Source: JAIBJN01 sp963838795
GTDB taxonomy: Bacteria; Actinomycetota; Thermoleophilia; Gaiellales; Gaiellaceae
DNA length: 64,000 bases
Direction: 5' to 3'
NCBI GenBank assembly: GCA_963838795.1
Contig: CAWISL010000005.1
Span: forward strand, 186,001-250,000
Below the pieces are notes generated by a model. The model was not told the DNA's origin. It made no database searches and was given only the letters and a program-made list of their open reading frames with translations. Of this stretch, positions 33,234-41,093 are shown piece after piece (within the stretch, counting starts at the first letter, position 1; the number at the start of each line of letters is the position of its first letter). The translations under genes were made by a program, and so were the position numbers.

Positions 33234-33486
33234 CCGGACCGCGGAGCGGATCAAGCAGCTGATGGCTGAGAACCTGACCTACGGCGGCTCGTGGAGCCAG
33301 GTCGACGAGGACTATCCGCTGCTTGCAAAGCACGTGATCGACTCCCTCGGCATGCTGAAGCTCGTCTCGCTGATCGAGGAGGAGTTCGACGTCGAGATCG
33401 ACGACGACGACGTCGTGCCCGCCAACTGGAAGACGATCAGGGACATCGCCGCGCTGGTCGAGTCGAAGCGCTCTCCGTCAGAATGA
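33223..33486 (+). CDS. Peptidyl/acyl carrier protein
   Basis: 87 residues from GTG 33223, overlapping the ligase end by 11 nt. The 4-prime-phosphopantetheine site is Ser41 in HVIDSLGMLKLV, followed by a helix IEEEFDVEIDDDDVVPANWKTIRDIAALVE typical of stand-alone carrier domains. It would hold the prolyl and then the pyrrolyl thioester. No phosphopantetheinyl transferase is in the window, so it must rely on one elsewhere. Confidence 0.9.
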   Translation: MSTDRTAERIKQLMAENLTYGGSWSQVDEDYPLLAKHVIDSLGMLKLVSLIEEEFDVEIDDDDVVPANWKTIRDIAALVESKRSPSE

Positions 33487-33490
33487 CTCG

Positions 33491-34753
33491 ATGGAGGTCC
33501 GAGAGCAGGTCGAGCGCGAGGCAATCGAGGCCAACCGCGCCTCGGCCTCGCTGAGCGACGAGTCGGTCGCGGCCGCTCTCGGAGCGGCGGCGGCGCTCGT
33601 GCGGGAGCGGAGCACGGCCGTCCTCGAGGCGAACGACGCCGACTACGAGGCGGCCGCGGGCCGCCTCGACCAGGGGACACTCGACCGGCTGCGCCTGGAC
33701 GCGAAGCGGATCGAGGCTCTCGCCGCCCAGGTCGAGGCGACGGCCGCCATCGAGCCGCTCGAGCGCCAGATCGACTCCTGGACGCTCGCGAACGGGCTCG
33801 AGGTGAGCGAGCGCCGGATCCCAATCGGCACGGTCGGAGCGAACTTCGAGGCGAGGCCGAACGTGGCGCTCGACATCGCGGGTCAGCTCCTGAAGAGCCT
33901 CAACGCCGCGGTCCTGCGAACAGGCGGGGCCGCCCTGCGCACCGTGACCACGCTCGTGGACGACGTCCTCCGCCCGGCGCTCGAACGGGCAGGCCTGCCG
34001 CCGGGCGCCGTTGGCCTCGTCCGCACGCCCGACCACGAGGGCGCACGGGCCCTCGTCTCGCTGCCGGAGCGGATCCCGCTCGTCATCCTCCGCGGGAGCG
34101 GCGAGACCACGGCCGCCCTCGCCCGGCTCGCCGCCGAGAACGGCGTGCGCGCACTGGCGCATGCGGAAGGCGGCGGCGTCCTCTATGTCCACGGGAGCGC
34201 GGACCGCGACCGGCTCCTGGCGATCGCCGAGGCGAGCCTCGACCGAATCGGCGTCTGCAATCGGCTCAACCTCGCGCTCGTCGACTGCGGGGCGCCGGAG
34301 GGGACGCTGGAGGCGCTCGTGGCCCTCTTCGCGCGCGTCGGCCTGGACGTCTACGGAACGCCACGGGCCCGGAGCCGGGTCGACCTCCTCCCGCTCGAGA
34401 CCCGGCTGGGTCACGAGTGGGCGAACGATCCGGACCGCACCGCGAGCGTCACCGTCGACCTCGTCGACGACCTCGACGAGGCGGTGCGGCTCGCCAACGA
34501 GGAGACGTCGGGCCTCGCGGCCGGGATCGTCGCCGAGGACGAGTCGGCGGCACGATCGTTCTTCGAGGGCTACCGCGGTACGGCAGCCGCCTGGAATGCC
34601 TCGACGAGGTTCGTCGACGGCTTCGAGCTGACGAGCGCCCCGGAGACGGGGATCAACGTCGGCCGCGAGCCCGGGCCTCGCGGACCGGTCACGTACCGCG
34701 ACCTCTGGCTCCGCCAGTATCGGATCGTCGGCGACGGCACCCAGCAGCGGTGA
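33491..34753 (+). CDS. proA: Glutamate-5-semialdehyde dehydrogenase, divergent
   Basis: 420 residues, normal ProA length. Conserved family parts: PIGTVGANFEARPNV (NADP-binding region), LKSLNAAVLRTGG, IPLVILRGSG, catalytic Cys in RIGVCNRLN and STRFVDGFELTSAPETGI. The C-terminus reads GPRGPVTYRDLWLRQY instead of the usual RGPxGLExLTxYK block, so it is a divergent member. It reduces gamma-glutamyl phosphate to the semialdehyde on the way to proline. It begins 4 bp after the carrier protein and overlaps proB (GTGA), so proline supply is transcriptionally linked to the prolyl-carrier cassette. It could also be the housekeeping enzyme. Confidence 0.82.
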   Translation: MEVREQVEREAIEANRASASLSDESVAAALGAAAALVRERSTAVLEANDADYEAAAGRLDQGTLDRLRLDAKRIEALAAQVEATAAIEPLERQIDSWTLANGLEVSERRIPIGTVGANFEARPNVALDIAGQLLKSLNAAVLRTGGAALRTVTTLVDDVLRPALERAGLPPGAVGLVRTPDHEGARALVSLPERIPLVILRGSGETTAALARLAAENGVRALAHAEGGGVLYVHGSADRDRLLAIAEASLDRIGVCNRLNLALVDCGAPEGTLEALVALFARVGLDVYGTPRARSRVDLLPLETRLGHEWANDPDRTASVTVDLVDDLDEAVRLANEETSGLAAGIVAEDESAARSFFEGYRGTAAAWNASTRFVDGFELTSAPETGINVGREPGPRGPVTYRDLWLRQYRIVGDGTQQR

Positions 34754-35799
34754 CTCGAGAGCGCCCGGTCGTCGTCAAGCTCGGCACGAGCCTGATCGCG
34801 GCGCACGGCGGTCGGCTGCGGCGCACGCTGCTCCGCCACCGGGCGCGCGAGATCGCCGAGCTAGTACAGGGAGGCACGCCGACGGTGGTCGTCTCCTCCG
34901 GCGCGATCGCGCTCGGCCTACCCCGACTCGGCCTGACCCGGCGACCGGCGAGCGTCCCGAAGCTCCAAGCCGCCTCGGCTCTCGGGCAGGCACGGCTGCA
35001 GGCCGCGTGGGACGCCGCGCTCGGACGGCACGGCGTCCCAGCGGCGCAGATCCTCGTGACAGCCAGCGACATCGCCGACCGGGCCGCGTACGTCAACGCG
35101 CGGAACGCGCTCTCGGCGCTGTTCCGGCTCCACGCCGTACCCATCGTGAACGAGAACGACGCGACCGCCACTGACGAGATCACCTTCGGCGACAACGACG
35201 CGCTCGCCGCTCAGGTCGCGGTGCTCGTGCGCGCGCGGCTGCTCGTCCTCCTGACGGAGGTCGAGGGCGTGTACTCGCAGGCCCCCGGGTCTCCCGGCGC
35301 CGAGCTGATCCCCGAGGGGTCCGCAGCCCGTGCGGCCCTGCTCGGCGACGCCTCCCCGGCCGGGAAGGGCGGCATGCGCAGCAAGGTCCTCGCGGCCGAG
35401 ATGGCCGCGTCAGCGGGAATTCACACGGTCATCGCCGGAGGGGCGGGCGAGGCCGTGCTCGAGCCCATCGTCGCCGGCGAGGCGCGCGGGACCGTCTTCC
35501 GGCCTCGCGGACACGAGCACTCGGCGTTCAAGCTCTGGGTTCGCTTCGGCAAGCCCGTCGCGGGGCGCCTCTACGTCGACGAGGGTGCGCAGCGGGCGGT
35601 GGCCCGGGAGGGGGCGAGCCTGCTCGCGATCGGCGTCGAGCGCTGCGAGGGCAGGTTCGAGCCCGGAGACGCGGTCGAGCTCATCGGACCGGACGGAGCC
35701 TCCTTCGCCAAGGGCCTCGCGAGCGTCTCCGCGGCTGAGCTCGACGGGCGCCCACGGGGGGTCGAGGTCGTCCACCGCGATCGTCTCGTCGCTTACTGA
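34750..35799 (+). CDS. proB: Glutamate 5-kinase
   Basis: 349 residues, GTG start overlapping the proA stop. Amino-acid kinase motifs: VVVKLGTSLI, VVSSGAIALG, PIVNENDA (glutamate binding), FGDNDALAAQVA and GKGGMRSKVLAAEMAASAGI; the last 80 residues form a PUA domain, where proline feedback acts in family members. It phosphorylates glutamate in the first step of proline synthesis. Gene order proA-proB is the reverse of the common proBA order. It converges with a beta-helix gene across 13 bp. Confidence 0.93.
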   Translation: MTRERPVVVKLGTSLIAAHGGRLRRTLLRHRAREIAELVQGGTPTVVVSSGAIALGLPRLGLTRRPASVPKLQAASALGQARLQAAWDAALGRHGVPAAQILVTASDIADRAAYVNARNALSALFRLHAVPIVNENDATATDEITFGDNDALAAQVAVLVRARLLVLLTEVEGVYSQAPGSPGAELIPEGSAARAALLGDASPAGKGGMRSKVLAAEMAASAGIHTVIAGGAGEAVLEPIVAGEARGTVFRPRGHEHSAFKLWVRFGKPVAGRLYVDEGAQRAVAREGASLLAIGVERCEGRFEPGDAVELIGPDGASFAKGLASVSAAELDGRPRGVEVVHRDRLVAY

Positions 35800-35812
35800 G
35801 CCTGCAGGGAGC

Positions 35813-36673
35813 TCAGCCCGGACGGCTGCGGACCCAGCGGTTCCGCCTCCGGTCCCAGCGTTCGCAGGTGAGGCGGGAGGTGCTGATGCCGGCCGACCGG
35901 AGGTCGCACGGCGGGGCACTGAAGAACCCACGGCACCTACGGTCCGTGCCGTCCACCCGTCCTGAGCGGAACTTCGCACCGACGACGCTGCCGGTGCCGA
36001 GACCCGCGAGGAGCGAGTGGTTGCAGGCGATGTACTTGCCGCGCACGACGTCGATGTTCTGCGGCGTGAAGCCCGACGCGCCCGAGTAGAAGAAGGCGCC
36101 GCCCGCGCCCTGGCACGTCGACTTCCCGCGGCGATACTTCCCAACCCTGAAGTCGACGAAGGTGATGTTGCGGCCGCCCTGCAGCTGGACGCCGTCCTGA
36201 TGCACGGCGCTCGAGTACCTCGGCCCACAGTTGACTTTCCCCGTCACCTGAATGCCCGCCCTGTAGCCGGCTCGCTGCCGCACCTTGAATGCGTCGACGC
36301 CAGGACCGAAGGTGCGGCCGTTTCCCTTCACCTTGACGATCAAGTCGATCGTGTTCGGGTTCCCGTCGCCGGCACAGCCGGTGTCGAGGTCGATCGCCCC
36401 GGCCTCGCCGAACCGGCGCCCCTTGCTGAAGCTGATCTTGACCTTGAGGGGCAGGCGTCCATAGCGACGGAGCGGACGGGTGCAGTGGAACGAGCGGTTC
36501 CTGCGGGTGATCTTCCTGCCGGGATTACAGCTCCTGGCGTTCGCGACGGTGCAATCGAGGAGCGCCGCTTGAACCTGTTGCGAGCTCGCGCCGGTCCCTG
36601 CACCTGCCGGCGTGGAGATCCCTGCCGAGGCTGTCAGAATGAGTGTGAAGACGAAGACGTGTCTGAGACGCAT
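35813..36673 (-). CDS. Secreted beta-helix protein
   Basis: 286 residues. Residues 1-26 form a signal peptide (ending TPAGA-G). Cys-containing body with short strands: LDCTVANARSC, GAIDLDTGCAGDGNPNTIDL, FGPGVDAFKVRQRAGYRAGIQVTG, VHQDGVQLQGGRNITFVDFRVG, GGAFFYSGASG and YIACNHSLL. It is close to the C-terminal 280 residues of the product at 39513-40985 and more distant from that at 27870-28685. A parallel beta-helix polysaccharide-binding or lyase-like fold is likely; no active site is identified. Confidence 0.78.
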   Translation of the reverse strand: MRLRHVFVFTLILTASAGISTPAGAGTGASSQQVQAALLDCTVANARSCNPGRKITRRNRSFHCTRPLRRYGRLPLKVKISFSKGRRFGEAGAIDLDTGCAGDGNPNTIDLIVKVKGNGRTFGPGVDAFKVRQRAGYRAGIQVTGKVNCGPRYSSAVHQDGVQLQGGRNITFVDFRVGKYRRGKSTCQGAGGAFFYSGASGFTPQNIDVVRGKYIACNHSLLAGLGTGSVVGAKFRSGRVDGTDRRCRGFFSAPPCDLRSAGISTSRLTCERWDRRRNRWVRSRPG

Positions 36674-36789
36674 GTCGAACCGGCCCGGGGCGCGAAGCGG
36701 CAGCAGGGTAGCAGGACGCGACGACGGCCCCGCACTCGTCGAGGCGCCGATTCCGATCCTGAGCAGCGAGAAAGAGGGGTCTGTAAAAA

Positions 36790-37320
36790 ATGGATAAGGA
36801 TTCCAGCCCTAACGGATCCCAGACATCTCGGGAGGAGGCGGCGGGCACAGATGTGCTCCTCGTCTGCTCGACCGGAGGGCACCTCCTCCAGCTGCTCGCC
36901 CTGAGGGAGGCCTGGGACGGATTCTCCCGCGTTTGGGTCACCTTCGACAAGAGCGACGCGCGCTCCCTGCTCGCGGACGAACGCGTGGTCTTCGCCCACG
37001 GCCCGACCAACCGGAACTTCGGCCTGCTCGCGCTCAGGAACATGCTCCGCAACGGGCGGACCGCGTTCGGCCTCGTCCGCGCCGTGCGTCCAAAGGTCGT
37101 GCTGACGACCGGAGCCGGCGTGGCTGTCCCCTACGCGTGGGTGGGGCGCCTGCTCGGGGCCAGGGTGGTCTACGTGGAGAGCCTCACCCGGATCGAGCGT
37201 CCGTCGCTCAGCTGCCGGTTGATCGCCCCCGTGGCAACCAGAATCTACGCTCAGTGGCCGGAATTGAGGCGGGCCGTGCCGCGCGCCCGCTACCTCGGCA
37301 GCGTCGTCTCGGGGCCGTGA
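36790..37320 (+). CDS. Alg14/PssD-like glycosyltransferase subunit
   Basis: 176 residues. The N-terminal motif VLLVCSTGGHLLQLLALREAW is the Alg14/PssD/EpsE signature, followed by VVFAHGPTNRNFGLLALRNML and the hydrophobic VLTTGAGVAVPYAWVGRLLGARVVYVES. Alg14-type proteins anchor the catalytic Alg13-type partner at the membrane to make a two-part UDP-sugar transferase. The partner is the next gene, which overlaps this one (GTGA). The first 20 residues are polar and probably disordered. A GAGGGG run precedes the ATG, and the 116 bp upstream gap is shared with the divergent beta-helix gene. Confidence 0.9.
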   Translation: MDKDSSPNGSQTSREEAAGTDVLLVCSTGGHLLQLLALREAWDGFSRVWVTFDKSDARSLLADERVVFAHGPTNRNFGLLALRNMLRNGRTAFGLVRAVRPKVVLTTGAGVAVPYAWVGRLLGARVVYVESLTRIERPSLSCRLIAPVATRIYAQWPELRRAVPRARYLGSVVSGP

Positions 37321-37808
37321 TCTTCGTCACCGTCGGGACGAACGAGGCGAGGTTCGACCGCCTGCTGGAGGCTCTCGAGGATCTCCCTGCCGGCTCGGAC
37401 CTCTTCGTCCAGCACGGCCCTTCGCCGATCCGCCCCACAGGCGCCACCTGCACCGACTACATCACCTTCGACGAGATGGTCGAGAACATGCGGGAGGCAC
37501 AGACGGTGGTCACGCATGCGGGCGTCGGCTCGGTGCTGACGGCGCTCCTGAACGGCGCGCGGCCGATCGTAGTGCCTCGCCTGCAACGGTTCGGCGAAGC
37601 TGTCGACGATCACCAGCTCGAGTTCGGCCGGCGGGCAAGCGACGCCGGGTTCGTGACGCTCGTCGAGGACACCGACGCTCTGGTAGCCGCGATCACCAGG
37701 CAGCAGGAGTCACCTCCGCCTCCTCCACGGCCCGACCAGAGGCTCGTGGCGGACCTGCGCGACTTCCTCGCCGATGCGACCGGGCGCGACGGTCGTTACT
37801 CGATGTAG
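37317..37808 (+). CDS. Alg13/PssE-like glycosyltransferase catalytic subunit
   Basis: 163 residues from GTG 37317. Motifs of GT28 C-terminal (Alg13/PssE) proteins: IFVTVGTNEARFDRLLEALE, DLFVQHGPS, YITFDEMVENMREAQTVVTHAGVGSVLTALLNGARPIVVPRL and DDHQLEFGRR. It supplies the nucleotide-sugar site; the preceding Alg14-like protein supplies the acceptor site and membrane anchor. Its end overlaps the convergent phosphodiesterase gene by 13 bp. Confidence 0.92.
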   Translation: MIFVTVGTNEARFDRLLEALEDLPAGSDLFVQHGPSPIRPTGATCTDYITFDEMVENMREAQTVVTHAGVGSVLTALLNGARPIVVPRLQRFGEAVDDHQLEFGRRASDAGFVTLVEDTDALVAAITRQQESPPPPPRPDQRLVADLRDFLADATGRDGRYSM

Positions 37809-39430
37809 CCCAGCCCGCGCAAGCGCTCCTCCACAACGGCCGTCTCACCCTCGCCGTAGTCCTCCGCCTCCGCGGGGCGGATGTCGGCGGCGTCCTCGTA
37901 CTCCGGCTGTCGGCGCTCGAGAAGGTCGGGGTCGATCGCCTCGAGAAGGACGCGACCTTCGAGCTCGGTCGGCACCGGCTGCTCCAGGAGGTAGAGGAGG
38001 GTCGGAGCGACGTCCTGGATCGCGGCCGAGAGCGTCACCCCCCGCCGCACGGAGGGGCCGGCCAGCGCAATCAGCCCCTCGTGGCGATGACTGCCGACGT
38101 ACGAATGCTCGCTGCCAGGCTCGATCTCAATGCGGTCCCAGATCGAATCGGAGCGGCTCTTGAGGTTCCCCTTGCCGAGCCAGGCGTACTGGTCGAACTC
38201 GACCAGGAGGTCCGGCACCTTCTCCAGCTCCGGGCCCTCGAAGAGATCCTCGCGCCGGTGAACCGCGGCCACGATCCGCTCCCCTTCTGGGCCCTCCAAG
38301 CCCAGGAGCTTCTCCGCGACGCCGTCACGGACGCGGTCGTACTCGTCGCCCGGCGCGACGATTCCGTTGGCCTCGCGTCCACGGACGTTCACGACGATGT
38401 TCCCGAACGTCCCGTAGGCAAAGGCCCGGGTCTTCTCCCAGTCGATCGCCGAGTACTCCTCTCGCTCGTAGGCGCGCTCTCGGAGACCCGGTAGTCGCCT
38501 TTTGACCCCTGAGCGGAGCCCTTGCGGGACATGTCGCCGGAGCTCGAAGAGCCGGTCGACTGCTCGACGGCCGAGCCGGGAGCTGCCCGGCACGAACTCG
38601 AGGTAGCCGCAGTTCGCGAGCCAGGCGTTGAGGTTGACGACTCCGTGGAGCGGGCCCGCTCCGTGGTCGGAGACGACCAGCACGTCGTGACCCGGCCCGA
38701 GCCACTCGAGCACTCTGCCCAGGCGCTCGTCGAGGATCCGGTACACCTCGGCGAGCGGGCTCTCCGCGCCGTCCCGCTTCCAGTCGGTCCAGCAGAGGTG
38801 CTGGATGTGATCGGCTGCCATGAAGACGACGAAGAGAAGGTCGGGCTCGAAGCGCTCCGCGAGCCAAAGCGCGACGTCGACCTTCTGGTCGGCGGCCCGA
38901 CGGACGATCTCGAGGTCGACGCGCCCGTCCTTGCCGAGCGGAAACCGATTGTCGAGCTCGATCGAGCCGTAGCGGCGGGCGATCTCCGAGACCAGCCCCG
39001 GCGGGTGAGTCATGCCCTCCTCCCGGGCGGCCGCGTCGAAACCGGCCACCGAGAAGCCCTCGACCTGAGGGGCGGGCCACGTGAAGGGGATGCCCACGAG
39101 ACCCGACCGACGGCCCTTCGACCCAAGGCGGTCCCACACCGCGGGCGCACGGCGAAAGCTCCCGTTGACGAATCGGAGGCGGTAGCCGCTCTCGTCACGC
39201 TCCGTGAAGTCCCAGATCCCATGTCGGCCGGCGTTGACCCCAGTAACGAGCGTCGCCCAGGCGTGCGGCGTGAGCGGGTGGGTCGTCGAGCGCAGGACGC
39301 CGCTGCTCCCCTCCTCGAGGAGCCGCGCGAGATTCGGAAGGTCGCCAGCGGCCGCGAGCGGCTCGATGACGTCGAGCGTGGCCGCGTCGAGCCCGACGAC
39401 CGTCAGGCGTGGTCTGGGAGCGTCGCCCAT
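37796..39430 (-). CDS. Alkaline-phosphatase-superfamily phosphodiesterase with LGYIE tail
   Basis: 544 residues from ATG 39430 (an in-frame TTG at 39439 is less likely). Sites of the nucleotide pyrophosphatase/phosphodiesterase group: LTVVGLDAATLD (metal Asp), HPLTPHAWATLVTG (catalytic Thr), AADHIQHLCW, VVSDHGAGP and VGSHRHEG. The C-terminus VVEERLRGLGYIE is a conserved tail that in the related 22366-23760 enzyme is missing and instead ends the separate small protein upstream. Probably hydrolyses or transfers phosphodiester-linked groups on lipids or polysaccharide. The substrate is unknown. Confidence 0.88.
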   Translation of the reverse strand: MGDAPRPRLTVVGLDAATLDVIEPLAAAGDLPNLARLLEEGSSGVLRSTTHPLTPHAWATLVTGVNAGRHGIWDFTERDESGYRLRFVNGSFRRAPAVWDRLGSKGRRSGLVGIPFTWPAPQVEGFSVAGFDAAAREEGMTHPPGLVSEIARRYGSIELDNRFPLGKDGRVDLEIVRRAADQKVDVALWLAERFEPDLLFVVFMAADHIQHLCWTDWKRDGAESPLAEVYRILDERLGRVLEWLGPGHDVLVVSDHGAGPLHGVVNLNAWLANCGYLEFVPGSSRLGRRAVDRLFELRRHVPQGLRSGVKRRLPGLRERAYEREEYSAIDWEKTRAFAYGTFGNIVVNVRGREANGIVAPGDEYDRVRDGVAEKLLGLEGPEGERIVAAVHRREDLFEGPELEKVPDLLVEFDQYAWLGKGNLKSRSDSIWDRIEIEPGSEHSYVGSHRHEGLIALAGPSVRRGVTLSAAIQDVAPTLLYLLEQPVPTELEGRVLLEAIDPDLLERRQPEYEDAADIRPAEAEDYGEGETAVVEERLRGLGYIE

Positions 39431-39512
39431 GGGTCTCAAGGTACTCGCTCCGCCCAGACGCGGCGAGGGCCGCCGAAGCGGCCCTCGCTCGAGTCCGGCG
39501 TGGGGAGCGCAG

Positions 39513-40985
39513 CTATTCCCAGTGATCCGTCGAGGAGTTCCACCGCTGGCACGTGACGCTTGTCATGGTCACGCCGGGGGCGTCGCCGTCGCAGGCCGGC
39601 GAGCCGGCGAACGCCGAGCAGAGCGGGTCGCTGCCGTCCGTGCGGCCCGAGCGGAAGTCCGCGTCGTGGACGTCGCCGGAGCCGAGGCCCCTGAAGAGCG
39701 AGTGGTTGCAGGCGATGTAGCTTCCGCGTACGACGTCGATGTTCGTCGGGACGAAGCCGGAGGCGCCGGAGTAGAAGAACGCGCCGCCGGCCCCCTGGCA
39801 CGTCGAGCGGCCGCTCCCGTAGTCCCCCACCGAGAAGTCGACGAAGGCGATGTTGCGGCCGCCCTGCAGCTGGACGCCGTCCTGATGCACGTCCGGTGCG
39901 TACCGCGGCCCGCAGTCGACGTGGCCCGTGAGCTGGATGCCCGCGCTGTAGCCGGCGCCCTGCCGGACCTTGAACGCGTCGACCCCCGGCCCGTACGTGA
40001 CTCCGTCTCCTTCGACGTCGACGATCAGGTCGATCGTGGTCGGGTCGCCGTCGCCGGCGCAGCCCGTGTAGAGGTCGATCGCACCGTTCTCGCCGAAGGG
40101 CCGGCCGGGGGTGAAGTCGAGATCGACCTTCAGCGGCAGCGTGCCGTAGCTCGAGAGCGGCCGGTCGCAGAGGAACCTTGCGTCGGTCAGCCGCAGTGTC
40201 GTGCCCGGGACGCAGCCGGACGTGTCCGCTACCGTGCAGTCGCCGTCCGGGTCCGGGTCGGGCTCCGGGTCCGGGTCGGGCTCCGGGTCGGGGTCGGGGT
40301 CGGGGGGTGGATCTCCACCGACAGGCCCTGCGGGCGCCGAGGTCGCCGTCCGGGAGCCCCCAGGGTTCTCGGCGCTCACGCGAACGCGCAGAGTGAAGCC
40401 GGCGTCCGCCTCGCGTACCACGTACGTCGATTCGGTCGCGCCGAAGATGGAGGCGCACGAGCCTCCGTCGGCGGCGCAGCGGCCCCACTGGTACGAGAAC
40501 GTGAGCGGCTCGGCGCTCTCCCAAGAGCCCGGCCAGGCGACCAGCGTCTCGCTTTCCTCGGTCGTTCCAGTGATCGTCGGCGGCGCCGTGTTCACGGGTG
40601 GGCAGGCGTCGGTGCGAACGCGGAGCGAGCGCAACCGCGAGCGGTCGCCGTCACGGTCGACAGCGCGAACACCGAGCGAATAGCTCTCGTCGCAACGGAG
40701 GCCCCAGAACGTGAACTCCCTGGGGTGGTGCTGTACCCCGGCACGGGCGCCGTTCCTGAAGAGGCGGTAGGCATCCGCGCCCGGCACGCGGGTCCAGGTG
40801 ACAGTGACGGAGTAGGGACGAACGGTCGTGGCTCGAACGTCGGCGGGACGGTGCGGGCGGTCGCCGTGGTGGGCGCCGACCGGCGCCGCGAGACTCAGCG
40901 CGACGGCGGCCGCGATCAGGCCGACGGCGACGCGTGTCTTCGACCGGATCGAGAAAAGCAGGCAAGGGGAAGGCGTGCGGCTCAT
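39513..40985 (-). CDS. Secreted fibronectin type III / beta-helix protein
   Basis: 490 residues. Signal peptide (residues 1-38, ending PVGA-H); an FnIII-like domain at about 46-130 (PADVRATTVRPYSVTVTWTRVPGADAYRLF); a second Ig-like domain at about 130-220 (TPPTITGTTEESET-like start, GRCAADGGSCASIFGATESTY); an acidic linker of Asp-Pro/Glu-Pro repeats; then a C-terminal domain nearly the same as the 35813-36673 protein (VHQDGVQLQGGRNIAFVDFSVG, GGAFFYSGASGF). The modular layout suggests a cell-wall-exposed protein that binds polysaccharide. No catalytic residues are recognised. Confidence 0.82.
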   Translation of the reverse strand: MSRTPSPCLLFSIRSKTRVAVGLIAAAVALSLAAPVGAHHGDRPHRPADVRATTVRPYSVTVTWTRVPGADAYRLFRNGARAGVQHHPREFTFWGLRCDESYSLGVRAVDRDGDRSRLRSLRVRTDACPPVNTAPPTITGTTEESETLVAWPGSWESAEPLTFSYQWGRCAADGGSCASIFGATESTYVVREADAGFTLRVRVSAENPGGSRTATSAPAGPVGGDPPPDPDPDPEPDPDPEPDPDPDGDCTVADTSGCVPGTTLRLTDARFLCDRPLSSYGTLPLKVDLDFTPGRPFGENGAIDLYTGCAGDGDPTTIDLIVDVEGDGVTYGPGVDAFKVRQGAGYSAGIQLTGHVDCGPRYAPDVHQDGVQLQGGRNIAFVDFSVGDYGSGRSTCQGAGGAFFYSGASGFVPTNIDVVRGSYIACNHSLFRGLGSGDVHDADFRSGRTDGSDPLCSAFAGSPACDGDAPGVTMTSVTCQRWNSSTDHWE

Positions 40986-41093
40986 GACCGCGTGATCGGC
41001 ACGCGCGGCAGGCGTCCCGAGAGCAGGGATCCCTCGTCGGGTGTCCCTGAATCGGGGGGTTGTCAGCTAATGTCGCGCGCGACGCCGTCGAGC

